Shown in pieces: positions 20,330 to 34,119 of a stretch of 64,000 nt of DNA. A program made the translations under genes and the position numbers. This stretch comes from Fratercula arctica (Eukaryota > Chordata > Aves > Charadriiformes > Alcidae). Numbering within the stretch: position 1 is the first letter of the stretch; each line of letters starts with the position of its first letter. The notes beneath the pieces were generated by a model. That model did no database searches. It was given only the letters and a program-made list of their open reading frames with translations, and was not told where the DNA came from. The stretch lies in contig CANTUZ010000004.1 in assembly GCA_947846985.1 (NCBI GenBank), positions 248,001 to 312,000 on the forward strand, given 5' to 3'.

Positions 20330-21480
20330 GCCCGGGAAGAGCGGCACAGTGATCCGCGTCACCCTCCCGCCTCGGCGCCCGGTCCCACGCAACCGCCGCG
20401 GTTCTCATTTCGACACGATACCCCCGGTACCGACCCCCGCCAAGGCATCCCACCCGGCCCGGCCCCGCCGCGCTGAACTTGACTTTCAGCCGGCTGGGAG
20501 GGAACAACCCCCCCTCTGTGTCCCCCCCCCCGGCCACTGGGAGCTGAACGCGTCTGAATGACACATCCCTAAAGCCACCGGTGCAACGGGCAGCCCCGGG
20601 ACACCGGGTCCGGCCCGGGGGGGGGGCAGGACTGACCAGCGGGTGTTTTGGGGACACCCCATCTCCCGGCGCGGATAACTCACCTCCCCCCCCCGCCCCG
20701 GCTTAACTACAGACATGAAAAGCAGCGGTGCAGGTTATAGTTGGGGGGGGCTGGAAGCCGGTCCCGAAAAAGCCGCAGGCGCGGGGAGGAGGGGCAGGCG
20801 GGCGGGCGACTTGCCGGGGGGGAGCACAAGCCCCGGGCAGGGCAGCTCCCCCCGCGCCCCGGCGGAGCACAGCCCCCCCCCGCCCCTTCCTGTGCCACCG
20901 CCTCCCCCGCACGCACCGCCGGTTAATTAGAGGGTTAATGAGCGAGCAAATGGTTTGGCCGAAAATCCCCACCGCATCACGCCCATGGCCTCGCCCCCCG
21001 CGGGGACATCCCCCCCAGCACCGGGGGGACCCGCACCCCCGGTGTGGCGGCCGGGGGTGGGGGGAGTCACCGCCCGCCCCAACGCCTCTTTTCGGGATGA
21101 CTCCCGGGATGAGGCGGGGGAGGATCGCTCCCCCGGCTCTGCCGCGGCGGGGAGGCGTTGCGGGGGGTTGTGAGGAGGGAGCCCCGAGGAGTTTGGAGGA
21201 GTTCGGGGGCGGCCCGGAGTGGCGGGTGCCCCCCCCGGCTCCCCCCCGCAGAGGTGGCCGCTGCGCAGGGTAAGTGCTGCCTTCCCTCCGATGGAGGGCA
21301 GGAGAGGAAAGACCAAGCCCGAGATGTTGCCGGCGGCCAGGGCCAGGTGCCGGGCACCTTCCTGCAGCAGACCCGGGTCCCGGGGGGTGCTCGGGAGCCC
21401 CATCCCCGCCGGCAGCCGCGGCCGGACCGGCCCCGGGCCCAGCGGGGAGCCTGCAGGGACACCTGCGGCCGGCGCCGAAA
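20330..21480. promoter_or_regulatory. CpG island with outward-facing splice donors (candidate bidirectional promoter)
   Basis: About 1.15 kb of CpG-dense DNA, some 5 kb upstream of the PRDM8 leader. A strong donor GTGAGT reads leftward on the minus strand (20683-20678), and a strong donor GTAAGT reads rightward on the plus strand (21270-21275, preceded by GCAGG). Between them (20920-20970) is a less GC-rich core, GGTTAATTAGAGGGTTAATG. Two donors pointing away from a shared core are what a divergent promoter would show. The leftward transcript could splice into PRDM8 as an alternative first exon. No transcript evidence is available. Confidence 0.4.
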
Positions 21481-21639
21481 GCACGGGAAAAAAGGGTGGC
21501 TTGGGGTTTGTGGGTTTTGGTTTTATCTTTGGTCCCCTGGCATGCGAGGGAAACCAGCACAAACATGATTTACGCACCGATTAAAAACGCGGCCGATGAG
21601 CGGGAGACACGGACGCGTCGCCCTCCCTCGCGCGGGTTT

Positions 21640-21810
21640 TGTTCCTCCCTTGCAAAACTGCGAGCGAGATGGAATGCTGCGCCAAAGGATTTAGTTCCGC
21701 CGTGGCTTTTCCCAAGCACTATCGTGTCCAGCAGCACTGTATTATGTCAAAAATCTGGCATGGCAGGCAGTGGCACATCTGCTAGGTGTGGATGACATTC
21801 ATTAGCCAAG
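21640..21810. promoter_or_regulatory. Putative enhancer-like element with E-box
   Basis: Non-repetitive sequence at the edge of the CpG island: GATTTAGTTCCGCCGTGGC, CTGTATTATGTCAAAAATC, then TGGCACATCTGCT (21771-21783) with an E-box (CATCTG), followed by GATGACATTCATTAGCC. The 13-base E-box word recurs at 37529-37541. Called on word content and position only. Confidence 0.3.
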
Positions 21811-24800
21811 GTTCTCTGCTAAACGGCCTGCCAGAGTCTCAGCAGTAATGCCCAATGCCGATCACTCGTCTGCTGCCAGCTTGAAGGCAATCCTGCTGCA
21901 AGGATGGCTTCTTTCCATGCTGGCAGGAGAAACAGAGGAAACAATGCATTTAGATGTTTGGGATGTGAGCAAGGTTGCACATGGGAGCAGCAAGCAGATG
22001 TAGCAGAAGAGGAGATGAAGTTGTGAAGTGTCACTTAATAATTGCGGCACACGGGAGATGTAGTGGCAAGTCGAGGTTTAGGAAGGGAAAGCGTTAACCC
22101 CTTGCCAGACCACAGGGCAGACAGCAGTGGATACTTTTTGAAGGGAAAGGAGATGAGACTAATCCAGCAAATGGCCTGTTTGTGCCCATAATGGCTACCC
22201 AGCGTCTTCGGCACTGGGAGACTGCATGTCAAGACAGCCTGGAGAGCAGCTCAGGGCCCTGGATGCGTCCCTGTCACACCTGTTGGCATCCACGAGCTCG
22301 GGTTTGAGGTCAAACAGTGAAGCAGCCAGGGTAGGCTTTGAGATTTTTGGAAATAAACCCAAGCAACTTGGAAGCATTTTTCCTGTGCGTCAGCTCTGCT
22401 AACCCCCACAGAAGGGCGGGCAGGGCAGGTCTGCGACCCCCGCCTCTCCCTGCCTGGGTGCCCCCTCCTGCCCACCCTCCCAGGCAGCACCCGCTGCCAG
22501 CGCAGGGCAACTCACCGCATACCGCTCCAGAGCCGCCCCGGCTCAGGCTCTCCCTCCTCTCCGGAGGTCTACCCGCTGCAATCTGGACAACCTCCCCGCT
22601 GCTGACTTAGTGGGCTCAGCTCTAGTTTTGACATTTTGGTTTGCAGCCCAAAAAGGGCAGCTGCGCAGCCAGGGCCGGCTGGGCACGCATCGCGCTCTCC
22701 GCGCAGCGACGCCGAGGCCAGAGACAGAGGGAAGGAGCACCTGCTCGGCACCGCTGCCACCGTCTCTCTCCGGGAAAACAGGCTCCGCTGCCCCCTGCTC
22801 GTAGGTCCTGCAAAGTTTCTCCTTCCTACAAAGGAATTAAAACACCTTGGGGTGAGATGGGTGTAAAGATGTTAATCTTCCCCTCTTGTTACTTTCATAA
22901 AATTGCAGCCACCTCACGGGGTGTCAATTTGAGCCAGTATTTGCTTTTCATCAGACCCAGGGAGCAACCTCAAATAGGTGCTCAATGAAAGCTTCCCTCA
23001 CCCCTCTGCCTGCCTTCCCCCTGCTTCCACTCCTGCTGCTATTTCTGTCTACATCCATTCATTTAAGTAGTGGCTCATGAAATGTGTAAAATGCTACCTA
23101 CACACCAGAGCACACAGTCCTTGCCTCACAGATGAGTTCCTATGACAGTTTCAGTGCCTTAAATCTTCCACTACCTTTGCTCATGCTGTGGAGGACCACT
23201 GGTATCTCACAGCCCCTTTCCTACTTCTTGCAGCCAGTCAAGGAATTCTGGGCTTCCCCCCCCTCCCCCAGTGTTGGCCTCTCTGCCATTACCTGTGCTA
23301 TTAAATCTCCACCTACGCCTTCCGGCAGCCCCCCAACAGCCCCACATCCCTGCTGCCACCACAGGCCAGCACCCCGCACGGTGGTGTGCCTGTCTCTAAC
23401 GCCACATGCTCCGCCCAGGGCTTACCGGGCAACTCTTCCCCTAGCCCATGGCTGGGGCTCCCCCAGTTTCCCCCACCCAGCCACCTGCAAGCCCTCGTCC
23501 TTTTAGCCTTCTGCTCCCCCCGCCCTGGGAAGTCACTCGGCTCCGGCTGTATTCAGGGTCCAGCCTTATCCACCTTCTGTTTCTGCACGGGGTTTCTCTT
23601 AGTTCATTGTCCTCAACCAACTAAGTGCCTGCAAATCATGAGCTATTTGCCCCCTTTCCCACTTCTCATGGTGTAACACTTGCTGGGCACCACCAGCATG
23701 CTTCTGGCACAGGCTGCGTGAATTCCCTAACGAACCATCCTCAGGCTCTGGAAATGGGTGTGCTTGAAGAGCAGGAACCAAACCAAGAGGTGGAGATGCG
23801 ATGCTTGTCCCCCCACCTCCAGACATTGTACCTTTGTTTAATTACAGGAGTAATCCCACTTGATCTTCTGCGGTGCTTGAAGTCCAGCCTGTGGGGTGTT
23901 CCCAGGGCAGCGGTTCACACGGAGGAGTCAGAAGAGGGGAAGAGGAGAGCAGGGTGCTGCTTCCGAGGGGAGCATCCCTGTGCAGGATCCGGCATTCCCA
24001 TTCCCATCAGCTATCCTGGTGCAGTAATCATCAGGGCTGTCAGCACAGCAGGGGGGGGGAAAAAAAAAAAAGTATTTTAAAAACTCTTGTCAAAACAAAA
24101 GCCTGATTTTACTTTTTAATGCCAGGTTGGACTCGGTGGACATGGCGTTTGAAACCATATTTCGTTTTAGTTTCAAGGTGTTTCTCACTCGACTCATTAA
24201 AACTGTGTTCATTGTCACTATTTCCAGCCAACTATGTGGGAGAGAACAGAGTTATCGCTGCTCTTACCACGAGGGCTCTGTGCAGAGAAGCCCTCACGCA
24301 CGTGTTCCCTTCGCTCTCAAAGGATTTTAAGCATGTACTTAAATTTAAGCGTAAGTACTTTTTGGAACAGGGAACGTCTCTCAGAACTGGGACTGGATTC
24401 AAAATCTGTACGTCCACAGAGCTCTGCCTCTTAACTCCTTGCTGGAAGCACTCGAGCATCTCCTGCCTCAGCCATACAGAACCGTGTCACGCCGTTTGAT
24501 GCATTTCTTGGCACATGCACGTTCTAATTCACAACACCCCCGTTCCTTCCCCTTTTTTTAGTTTGCTTTTCTTTGGGTGCAGTGTATTATGTTTTACTTT
24601 ATGTACTACTACATACTGCTTGCACAATGTTTTGCATGATCTAATATTCTTTGTTCAAAACTGCAAAAAAATCTAAATAAAGACTATAGTGTGTCGCATC
24701 GGTATAGGCATCAGCTAACGTTTTCTACGGCATATGGTACTTCAGAAGCCATATGTACCACTGTTTAGTGATTCTGGCAAAGAGGCACAGAATGGTGAAA

Positions 24801-27800
24801 TCCAACTGCCAGGATTTCTGAAAACAAATATGTAAATGCTCCAGTGCTTTTGTTATTCATAACATACCTCTAACACAGCACATACAATATGCTGTTCATT
24901 CTGTAACTAGTATACTACTCAACTATATTTGCTTCACTTCTCATTTTAAAAGATTTTTTTTTTTTTCCTTCTATGTACGATTCCTCCATCCTTTCTGTCA
25001 AAATAATTTTAAATTGCCATTTAGAAAAAGGCATTTAATCTATTTTAAAGGATGCATTTTGGGGGGTGGGGGGGGATTGTGCGTCTACGCAAGGGTCTCA
25101 TGTCAGAACAAAGACAGACATCATTGCAGCAGCCCGAGAACGCCCGTTACAACTCACGGAACGAAAGCGAGGAAGGGAACCGCCTTTAACAAGATGGGGT
25201 GTGCAGAGCGAAGTCTGCTCAGCCAGGAATAACCTCCCGGGGAAAACCGGTCGGTTGTCCCTGCTCGCGGGCTGATGCGGAGCCAGTAGGCTGCACAGAC
25301 CCTTTGGGAATAATGCTCCAGGAAACAATAGTTGTGAAGGAAACGGCCGATTTCAGATGCGTGGTCAGAGGTAGACGGCAGCTGCCGAGCCCTGACCTGG
25401 GCTGGGTCCTGGCGAGCCAGGGTTCCATCGCCAGCGAGGAACAAAGGAGATGCTCCACGGCCGGGGGTTTGTCCCCAGCAGGGCTGGCGGCACTCACACG
25501 GGCATCTTCTGTGTGGCAGCCAGAGGCATCAGGGCAGCGCTGAGCTAGGCCGTCTCTCTCTCATTTGGGTCCGTGTAACTTGCCCAGAGTCCGTCCCAGC
25601 GCTCACGTGGAGCATCCCCCCACCAGTACAGGCGCTTCAGACCCCACGGCGAAGGCCGGAGCCCTCCTTCCAGACCCAGCACAAGCAGGTGAACAGGAAT
25701 CAACACCCAATTCCCGTTAACCATCTCAGGTAGCACCCCTCATGGTGCTTCTCATCCCCAGAGCCTCTGTCCTCTTCCCCCCAGACTTTGCTGTGATGAA
25801 ATATTTCAGCATGTCGCTATTTAACATTCAGCCTCACTATTCACAGCAAACATTTTTTAAAATTCCCTGTCGCCTCCACTGCCTCTGTCTTTTGGTTTAT
25901 CAGCACACGTGGGGACTGAAATTATGAGAGTGATCTAACACGTTTGCAGGTTGTTCCGCAGCTCCCTCCTGCCTCCTCTGAAGCTGTAAATCCCTGCCAC
26001 GGCCAGCCCTGCGCACCCGGCAGCTCCGGGCAGCACCAGCCAACCGGGCACACCTCCCGAGGGGAAAAGTAGCAATGCCTCTGAGAAGCACCTGCCTTTA
26101 CTGCCACCCCTTTTGTTATTTCCATTGTTGAAGCCAAACAGCAAAGCAATGACTCCCCTGCACACCTTTTCAGCAAAACATTGTCACTTTACAAGGTCTT
26201 GAAAATTTTTTTGCCATCTCAGACAGAACATCATCATCCAAGACACATGGATGCTTTTCTCCCAAGAGACCGAGCTCTGCCTTTCCTTTCTGTGCTGGCC
26301 TTGCGCGACAGCATCCCCTTTCAGCAAGCACAGCCTCCCTCACCAGGACCTTGTGCCCACCGCAGTCACTGCTAAACCTTCTTCCTACGCACACAACGCA
26401 ACTGCTCATCACCTAAATTCTCCTGCTGAGTCCCCGCTGTGTGATCCTGCGCTGCAAATCATCTGGCTGCCCAAGCAATTCCTTTCTGTCATGTTTTTTT
26501 TCCCCCTGCAATGTTAACCACAATCCTGCTTTCCTCCTTTAAGTTCGAAGGAACTCTGTTACAAAGCTTAAGGTAGAGCTCCCTGTGCAGCCAGGTCTTT
26601 CACCTCTAAGTTCTCACTTTCTTTGTCTTTCCTATTTTATCGCAGAAGAAAACCTTAAATTTAGCTTTTATGTTTTCCTACTTTCACAGACCCTTAATCC
26701 TGAACATGTTTGTTTTTTTTTTTTTTCCCTATTCAGTTCTAGACAGCAAGTAATAAAAAGTCACAATAAAAAATTTGGGCTTTGAGCATAAGAAGTGCCT
26801 GCATTAGAAAAAAAGAGACAGTTAGGAAGTGGAAGGTGGCAAAAAGCTCCCCAGGAGCCAAAAAATAAAAAAACCAACAAACATACAACCTGGCTATCAA
26901 AAAAAGCCACATTTTTTTCCCTTGCTGCTGTGAAAAGCAGCAATGCAGCGTATTTTGAAAGATAAGAAGTCTGCGATGAGAGGAAGAAACCCAACAGTCC
27001 GACACAGCCGAAGAGCCAGAGGTGCGGCCAGCCCTGAGGAAGCCATCGGGATGAGCCCAGGGCCCGCGCTGTGCCACAGGGAAGGCAGCAACATGAGGAG
27101 CCCCGCATCCCGCCGCTGCCTGGCAAGAGGCTGCACTAGTCCCGCAGCCCCACGGCAAGACAAACTGCACAAAGGCAAGGGAGCCAAAAAAAAAAAAAAG
27201 AACAAGCATGTCGATTGAGCTGGTTCACGTGCGCTGGCGTCCACGGCAGAGCAAAGGTCAGTCCTGTATTACCTCCTGTGAACCCTCCTGAGTGAGCAGG
27301 CTGGTGATTTCATGGGTTAAGAATGAAGATTTATCCACATGCCACGGGTTGCTGGCCCTAACTTCTAACCCACTGGCAGAGGCTTTATTTTTTATTAAGG
27401 GGGGGTCTGTACACATAATAGTTGCTTCCCTACCTTATGAGTAAGTGTCATCTCATCCCACAGAGCTTGCTGCTGCCTATCAGACAACACTCTTTTTTTT
27501 CTTCAAGCACAAACTTTAGCAGAAAGCTTCCTCACTTGAAAGCGTCTGTACAGTTGAGGGCATGGAGGGGAAGGCTGGGAGGGGGGTCACGTAGATGCTG
27601 GCACATCCGCGTTGTTTGCTTCATCACATCTGGGACCTGAAGATCAGAGGAAACGTGAAGATGCTCCCTTCCTCCATAGGCACCCTCCTTCAGCCAGGTG
27701 AGCATCCCACGTCCCATGGCAAGGCACATGCCTCCAGAGGGCGATTCAGAGCTCAGATCTTCCATCTCCATATCACCACCACCAACGCTGGCCTGTTTAC

Positions 27801-30800
27801 AAGGGAGATGAGTCCTCATGTGGGATATAACCCCCTCCACAGACTCGCTCCCTCTCCAGATCACCATCCTTCATTGTGCAGCAGCAACAGCTTAAAACAG
27901 CAAGAGCAATCCCAACAGTTCTGTACTTAAAGAACACACGTCCTTGCATCCCTTCTCCCAACAGTTGGCATTGAGGTCCTCATCCCTACAACTTCTGGTC
28001 CCTCTATCTGGAGCATTGCCTCTGGCTGGCTCTATGTGGACTACTGGGTTATTTCTCCCCCCGTTATTCCTAGGAGGTTCCTATGAACCCTGCTGTATGC
28101 AGCACACTTCCGTTTTACACGATCCAGCTCAATTTTGAAACCCCCTTAGACCCCTGAGCTTTCACCGGTACCTAAAAGGGAGCTCCGCATCCTGTTTTTA
28201 CACTTCATGTTCCTGCATGCTTCCCACTTGTTTTACCTTTTTCTGTTCCTGTTGTGAACCGAACTCCCCACGGAGCTGGATGGGAGCACAGGACTCAGTT
28301 CACACCCCCCCCACCCCCCTTTCCTTCCTGCTGTCTTGGGCAAGCCACACAAAAGCTGTCCTCTGCTTCCTTCTCCATGTTCCAAAAGGGGTGAGACTTT
28401 CTTACCCAGCAGAACAACCTTCCTCACCTCTTCCGGGCACTTACGCACCCAAACCCCTTGGGCTGCAGCGAGTGTGGCTGGGAGGAGGATTCCCAGGATG
28501 GGCTCCTGCAGAATGGATGAATAATGTCTCTTCTGCAGCCAGTGCCAGCGCTCGCTCTTTGCCACTTGACAGAGGGTCCCGCTTCCTTTTCCAAGGAGCG
28601 CTTCACATCCACCTTTCTCCGCGCCGAGGGGTGCCCCAGGGGCTGGCGCGAGCCCTTCGGAGCAGGCAGGAGCTGGGGGCTCAGGGAAGGAGGGTGAATC
28701 CGGCCAGGAGGAGACAGTTCCTGCTTCAGGCTCTCCTTTGAGCTGACGGGGAGCAGCTGGCACATCTCCCTCCCTCACCTGAGGGTTCCCATGGGAACAC
28801 CCAAGGGCTCTGTACCAGCAAACTTTGGAACAGGCACCCATGTGAAAAACTTCTGATATCATGTTTGAGTCCTCAGATGTTCAACCATTTGCACATACTG
28901 CGCAAATGCCTTATTTGCATAGGATTTGTGTTTGTTGGTATTCACATTCGCAGGAGCCGGCATACGTTAGATGAATGTCATGACAGTTTATGGAGATGGT
29001 CTGTGCCATAGCCCCAGCTCGGGGCTCCGGCTGTGCTCCACACCCCACAGCATCCCACAGCCCCTCCTGAGCCCCCCAGAAGGGCCAGGCAGGGCTACCA
29101 AGTGCCAGGGTGGCTGGGACTAGGTGACAGACCTGGAAACGGCCACCCAAGCCCCGAGCCTGGTGGACCATGCCTTTTATCAGGCTCTGCTAACTTTTCC
29201 AAACAGAAGCTTAAGGACTATTAGGAGCTACTGGCCAAAATTGCTTCACCCACATTTCCAAAGGTGAAGTTACTTGAACTATTTGCATTTACTCTCTTAT
29301 ATTTGCTTACATGACCTTATATCACGCTCCCTGTCCATCTCATTAGTCCCTACATAGGGACATTCAGCCATGAAACAACCCAACGAGGTGGTCCCTTCCC
29401 ATCTCGCAACAGCATCCCTCCCTCCATAAAATGGGAATAGTTGTTATTCACTCCTGGGTTTACCGTGGCACCTGGGTGCTCTCGTCTACTAGACAGCTGG
29501 AAACTGTCACTGAGATGCTGTTCTCACAGAAGCGTTGCTAGGCTCAGTCAGATATTGTTTGTAAAGCAGATGGAAAACCTCAGAAGAACAGCACTGCAGC
29601 AACAGAAAGCTCATTTTCTGCTAGGAAATTTTTGTTATTGGGCAATGTTCTCATCAGGTGACTTCACATCCCAACGAGCCCACATGCCAGGACAGTCTAA
29701 TAATGCTTTTGTTAACCTACTTCCACTACTGGATCGCTACAGTTTTACTTCCCAGGGCTGGCTAACAGCCCCAGCTGATTTTACCATCCCTGAACTCGGC
29801 AGGTGGGCACCTGAGAGCGGCAGAGACCAGGGCTCACCCCTCTGGTGACAGCCAAGGCTGTCTGGCTCTGTCCCCAGGACAGCCTTCCTACGGACAACCA
29901 CTCTGTCCCCCAGCAGCCGCTCCCACACAGCCTCTCCTCTGGGCTTTCAATACCCCGTCACTCCTCCTGGGCAGCACAGCTGGATTTCCCTTGGAAAATC
30001 CGCACCCCGAGAGCGGGCAGAGCTGTCGGAGCTGCCTGGGGAGCAGGATGCTGCACTTCCCAGTGTCCAAGGACATGGAACTACCAGCCTTTCGAGGATG
30101 GTCAAACAGCCCGAGCCAAGCCAGATCATTCTAGTGCCCGTTACGGAGCCACCTGCGCAGGTCAGTTAGCAGGGGAGTTTGATTCTTGGTGAAAAGCTGA
30201 TTGTTTTACTCCGTTTGCTCCATCACAGCCACCGCTGTGCACGGCGTTACAAGGGACTGAAGGACTTCGCGCTGGTTTTGAGACTTCCACATGGCTGTCC
30301 ACACCGCAATGCTGCTCCTCTTCCTTCTCCTTCCAGCTGTGCTGACATAGATTCAGGATACCCCCCCGAACACGGCCATCACCTGCTGCCTGAGGGAGAG
30401 GTGCGGTAACCAGCCAAGAGCCCAATCCTGCACGGGAAATGCATTTCTCTGAGGTCTGCCTCAACCTTGGTGATGCAACCCGAAGGAAGTGGCTAATGCA
30501 AAGGAAGGGTGTATGTCCCCAAATCTGGCTTTCAGTCATTTTACCCTGACTCCGGTAACCAGCCAAATAAGATGATTTCAGCAGTCATTAATAGTTCTGC
30601 TATTAATGCCACCAACCTACGCTCACACCAAGCGCCCAATCAGGTTGCTCCCGTTTCTCCCACAGCAAAGGTCCCATCCCCACTTCACTCAAGGCATGAG
30701 GTCACTAAGTTATGAAAAACTTGTTTAGGACCAAGGCATGCCCCCCTTGAACATGTCTTAGCCGCATTTCTCAATTATGCCCCTGCAACAAAAGTAATTT

Positions 30801-33800
30801 CTTTTGAAGGCCTTTCAATATTGCAGTGCTTCAGGCCTATATTCCAAGTGATTTAAGCACTGAGAGACTCAGACAGAAACTTCCAAATGACAAACAAAAT
30901 TATTAGATATTTCAGAAAATTTTGCCTCCAAATCTCTTTGTAGCTAACATCCTTGTGACAAATAGCTCCCTGCTCTTCTTTTTGTTGGTTCCTACTTGTC
31001 ACCAGCACCTGTCACTGTGATTGTGATCTCTAATGAGCTTCTAAATTATATCACAGCCTTCTGCATTGATAAGCTACATTCAGTAACTGTTTCATCCTGC
31101 AAGACTTGAAGCACTTTCTGCGAGATGCTGCAAGCTCTCAATTTCCACAGCACAAAAGGTGATGAACTGGTTTTTTTTGTTTGTTTGTTTGTTTTTTTAA
31201 ACACATCTTACTCAAGGAAACCCAGGAACTTTAAGAACAAGAGGCAGAGCCTGGAGCCTGCCTGCTTCACACACTGACAATCTTTACATAAAGATGGGGG
31301 CTTTCTCTTGACGCACAGCACCACAAACATGTCCTTTTTGCAGTGGAAAAAGGCCTAAGACAAGGCCAGAGAAACTCACCATTGTTTTTGTTTTGATTAC
31401 GAGTCACAAACACAGGCTGGTTTGGGCTATTTACTGAAGCACTCGGGATGCTGTGCTGACTCCGTTCCCTGCTGCTGCCAGGATCCAGCATCACCGTCCC
31501 CGCCTACACACGCCCATGCTTTTTCCCTAATGACCGCACCAGGAGACTTCAGCATTAGGGAAACCGGGAAAGTTAATATTCACAAGTGAGCTGTTCTCCC
31601 AGGGCTGTAAGGAATGGGTTTCACAGCTGTGATCGCACAGCCCTGCCTACCCCGGCTGGCAACCTGACTTCTTGAGTCACTCGGAGCCCGGTTCCTGTCA
31701 GCTGCTGAGACAACCTGTAGGAGAACAGCAGCCCCGCTCAGCTCCCTTCCTAAAACTGGCTCCTGACAGGCACATCCAGAGTCACATCCTGCGTTTCTGC
31801 CACCGGCCCTGTCTGGAAGAGGGGGTACTGTGTGCTCAGTCAGGCCCGTCTCAGGAGAACAAGGATGGAGGACAGCTGATTTTTCTGCCAAGGCACACAA
31901 ACCATTGCCCAGGAGGTGGGCAGCGACATGACGGCTCCCTGCTGGTGACTCAGCTGTGTCTTCCACTGCTGTTCCTCAGGGTTCCTCTGACAAGGCTCAT
32001 GAGAGGAGCAGTCAGTAGGGTTTGATTTATAGGATGCGATTTATGGGGGTTATTCCTCACTTCCTGCAGATAAGGACCGGCAGAGCTGATAAGCAGCTCC
32101 CACATTTCAAGCTCCGACGACTTGTGCTGTCCTTGCAGCTCCTCTCTATGGCCAGCCTTCCACTTTGTGTCTGCAAAGCGACTTGGAACCTACCGGGATG
32201 ACGTGTGCTGCGCACACCAGACGGAATACCCGCTGCCAGGACAGCAGGGCTCCGGGACACTGCGCTGGAGCAGCTGCACAGGCAGGAACACTGCAGCGGG
32301 GCACAGAGACCAAGTCTGTGGTTGCCAGGACCCACGGCGAGCTCTATGATTTCTACAGGTGGCAGTCATCCCCCTCAACACACATCTCTCTCTTGCTGAT
32401 CTCTAAAGACAAGCCCTACATCTTGGGCACCGCTGCCTGTAACTCAATCCAGCCAAAAGCCAAGACCTATGTTTGGCCAGGTGAACTGTCCCCATCCCCT
32501 CCGTCACCCAGGAGGACCGACTCACTGGGGATGTTTGCCATCTAGGACAACTCCAGTTGAACAAGATGATGCCACACTCCACGCTTCAGTCCCCTCTGCC
32601 TGCACTGGGGTACAGGTGCTTCACCTCTCCTAGCCCAGCTCGGGATAGCCCATCATCTTTTAACATAGCTTCAGCCTGAGCAAGCGCTTGAGTGCCTGGC
32701 AGGTAACAAGACGCTGGAAACATGTGCAGACACGGAAGGGAGAAACATTGCTGGCACAAACCTTAAAAGGAATGAGTTCCCACCCAAACTGCATACCTAC
32801 GGGCACAGCTGGAAAAACCAAGGGGACAACAGTAACCACAGAGCATCAGACTGGTCCCAAATGAACCCCGAAACATCCGCCTGCTCTTGCCCCAGGGACA
32901 GCATCTCCCGTTCCTTTTGCTCTGTGTGCACCAAGGACCTTTCCAAGCCCACCGTGACTCTGGCTCTCCCTGAGGTGCAGCTGGTTCCAAGGGTTCTTGG
33001 CAGGTGAGGGGCACAGAAGGCTAAATGAACAAAGAGAAGCACAAGTAACTGTTACTGAGCACGGGGAGGTGGGACGGCACTGTCAGGGAATTGCTAAGGG
33101 GCACACGCACCGTGGCTGGTCTGTGCCACAGGGCATCTTTGCTCACGTCTAGGTGAGGTGTCCCTGAGTTGCCCAGGTGAACACACACTGACTCATCACC
33201 GGCTGCGGAAATGAGCTGGCCAGTGAATTAAACCCGAACTTATTTGCATACCCTCAGCAGGTACTGAAGCACCTCCCACTCCCAACGTGCTTCCCAACAG
33301 CTATCTTACACTATGATGCTCTTGTAATGAAGAGAAAAATACCTGCTTCCATGCAGGAACTGGGGAGCACTTCTCAAACTAGTTAGGGGAAACGCAGATG
33401 GGCAGGAGCAGCACAAGCCTCCCTGTGCACCGCCTGCCTGCCTTGGAGCTGCTTTCCCTGCTGCCGGGAGAGCTGGGCCAGGAGACCACCAGGGTCTGCA
33501 CAAGGAGGGACACTCCTGCCAAGACGCTGCTGAGACGCTGCAGCAGGAGTTGGGCAGAAGGCACAGATCCACACAGGAATTCGTACGCAGGACATCACCA
33601 AGGACGCACAGGGATGACAATGAAGGTGCCCATCCCCTACAAGTGAGGAGCACATGACTGCTGGCCCTACAAAAAAGCCTGGAGATCAGGGTTCGTAAAC
33701 ATCCCAGGTAGCAAAGCAAGAGCAGAAACCAAGTCAGTTTCTCACAGATGGAAAGCTGAAAAGCAAACAATGAGATACTGGCTGGGTACTGTGCAGGAAA

Positions 33801-34119
33801 TCATGGTGGGTTTCCCATCATCAAATCTTCCCCTGCAATCAGCTTTTGAGCCTTAACAAGGCCAGCCGTAGTCTTCAAAACGCCTCTGGAGAGACACACT
33901 GAGAGGGAAACCCTGCGTACCATGAGCTATTTTGCTTCTCGTTTAGCTTCGCTGAACAAAACTTCTACTTTATAATGTTCTTTTCAGCCAAGGCACCGCA
34001 AGAATTCAACACTAATACTACCATGCTGCCACATCAGGATGCCAGTTCAGCAACCTAGCTCTTCTCCTGTGACTATTACTGTATGGCAACCATAACTCCT
34101 CCCCAAAACCATTGCTAAG
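21811..34119. other. PRDM8-ANTXR2 intergenic region (left part), no protein gene seen
   Basis: About 12 kb of ordinary mixed-composition DNA. Minor landmarks: a GC patch at 22380-22800; a G/A run at 24049-24071; a plus-strand AATAAA at 24676-24681; T/A runs near 24954, 26708 and 27188; TTTG repeats at 31165-31200; and octamer words ATTTGCAT at 28913, 29281 and 33242. AT-rich candidate regulatory stretches are at 30570-30620 and 30760-31080. The open frames are short, overlap on both strands and match no family I know. Confidence 0.5.
24676..24681 (+). terminator. Candidate poly(A) signal of an unannotated plus-strand transcript
   Basis: AATAAA is followed by a GT-rich segment (ATAGTGTGTCGC) at the right distance, and preceded by about 150 bases of U-rich, AU-rich sequence resembling a 3' UTR end. 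It lies downstream of the plus-strand donor at 21270. No coding exon links to it. A chance hexamer is quite possible. Confidence 0.25.

Noticed and set aside
20703..21577. Minus-strand frames of 216-287 codons at the 20.3-21.5 kb island
   Set aside because: Pro/Gly/Arg-rich CpG-island noise; kept only as a candidate promoter, not as a protein gene.
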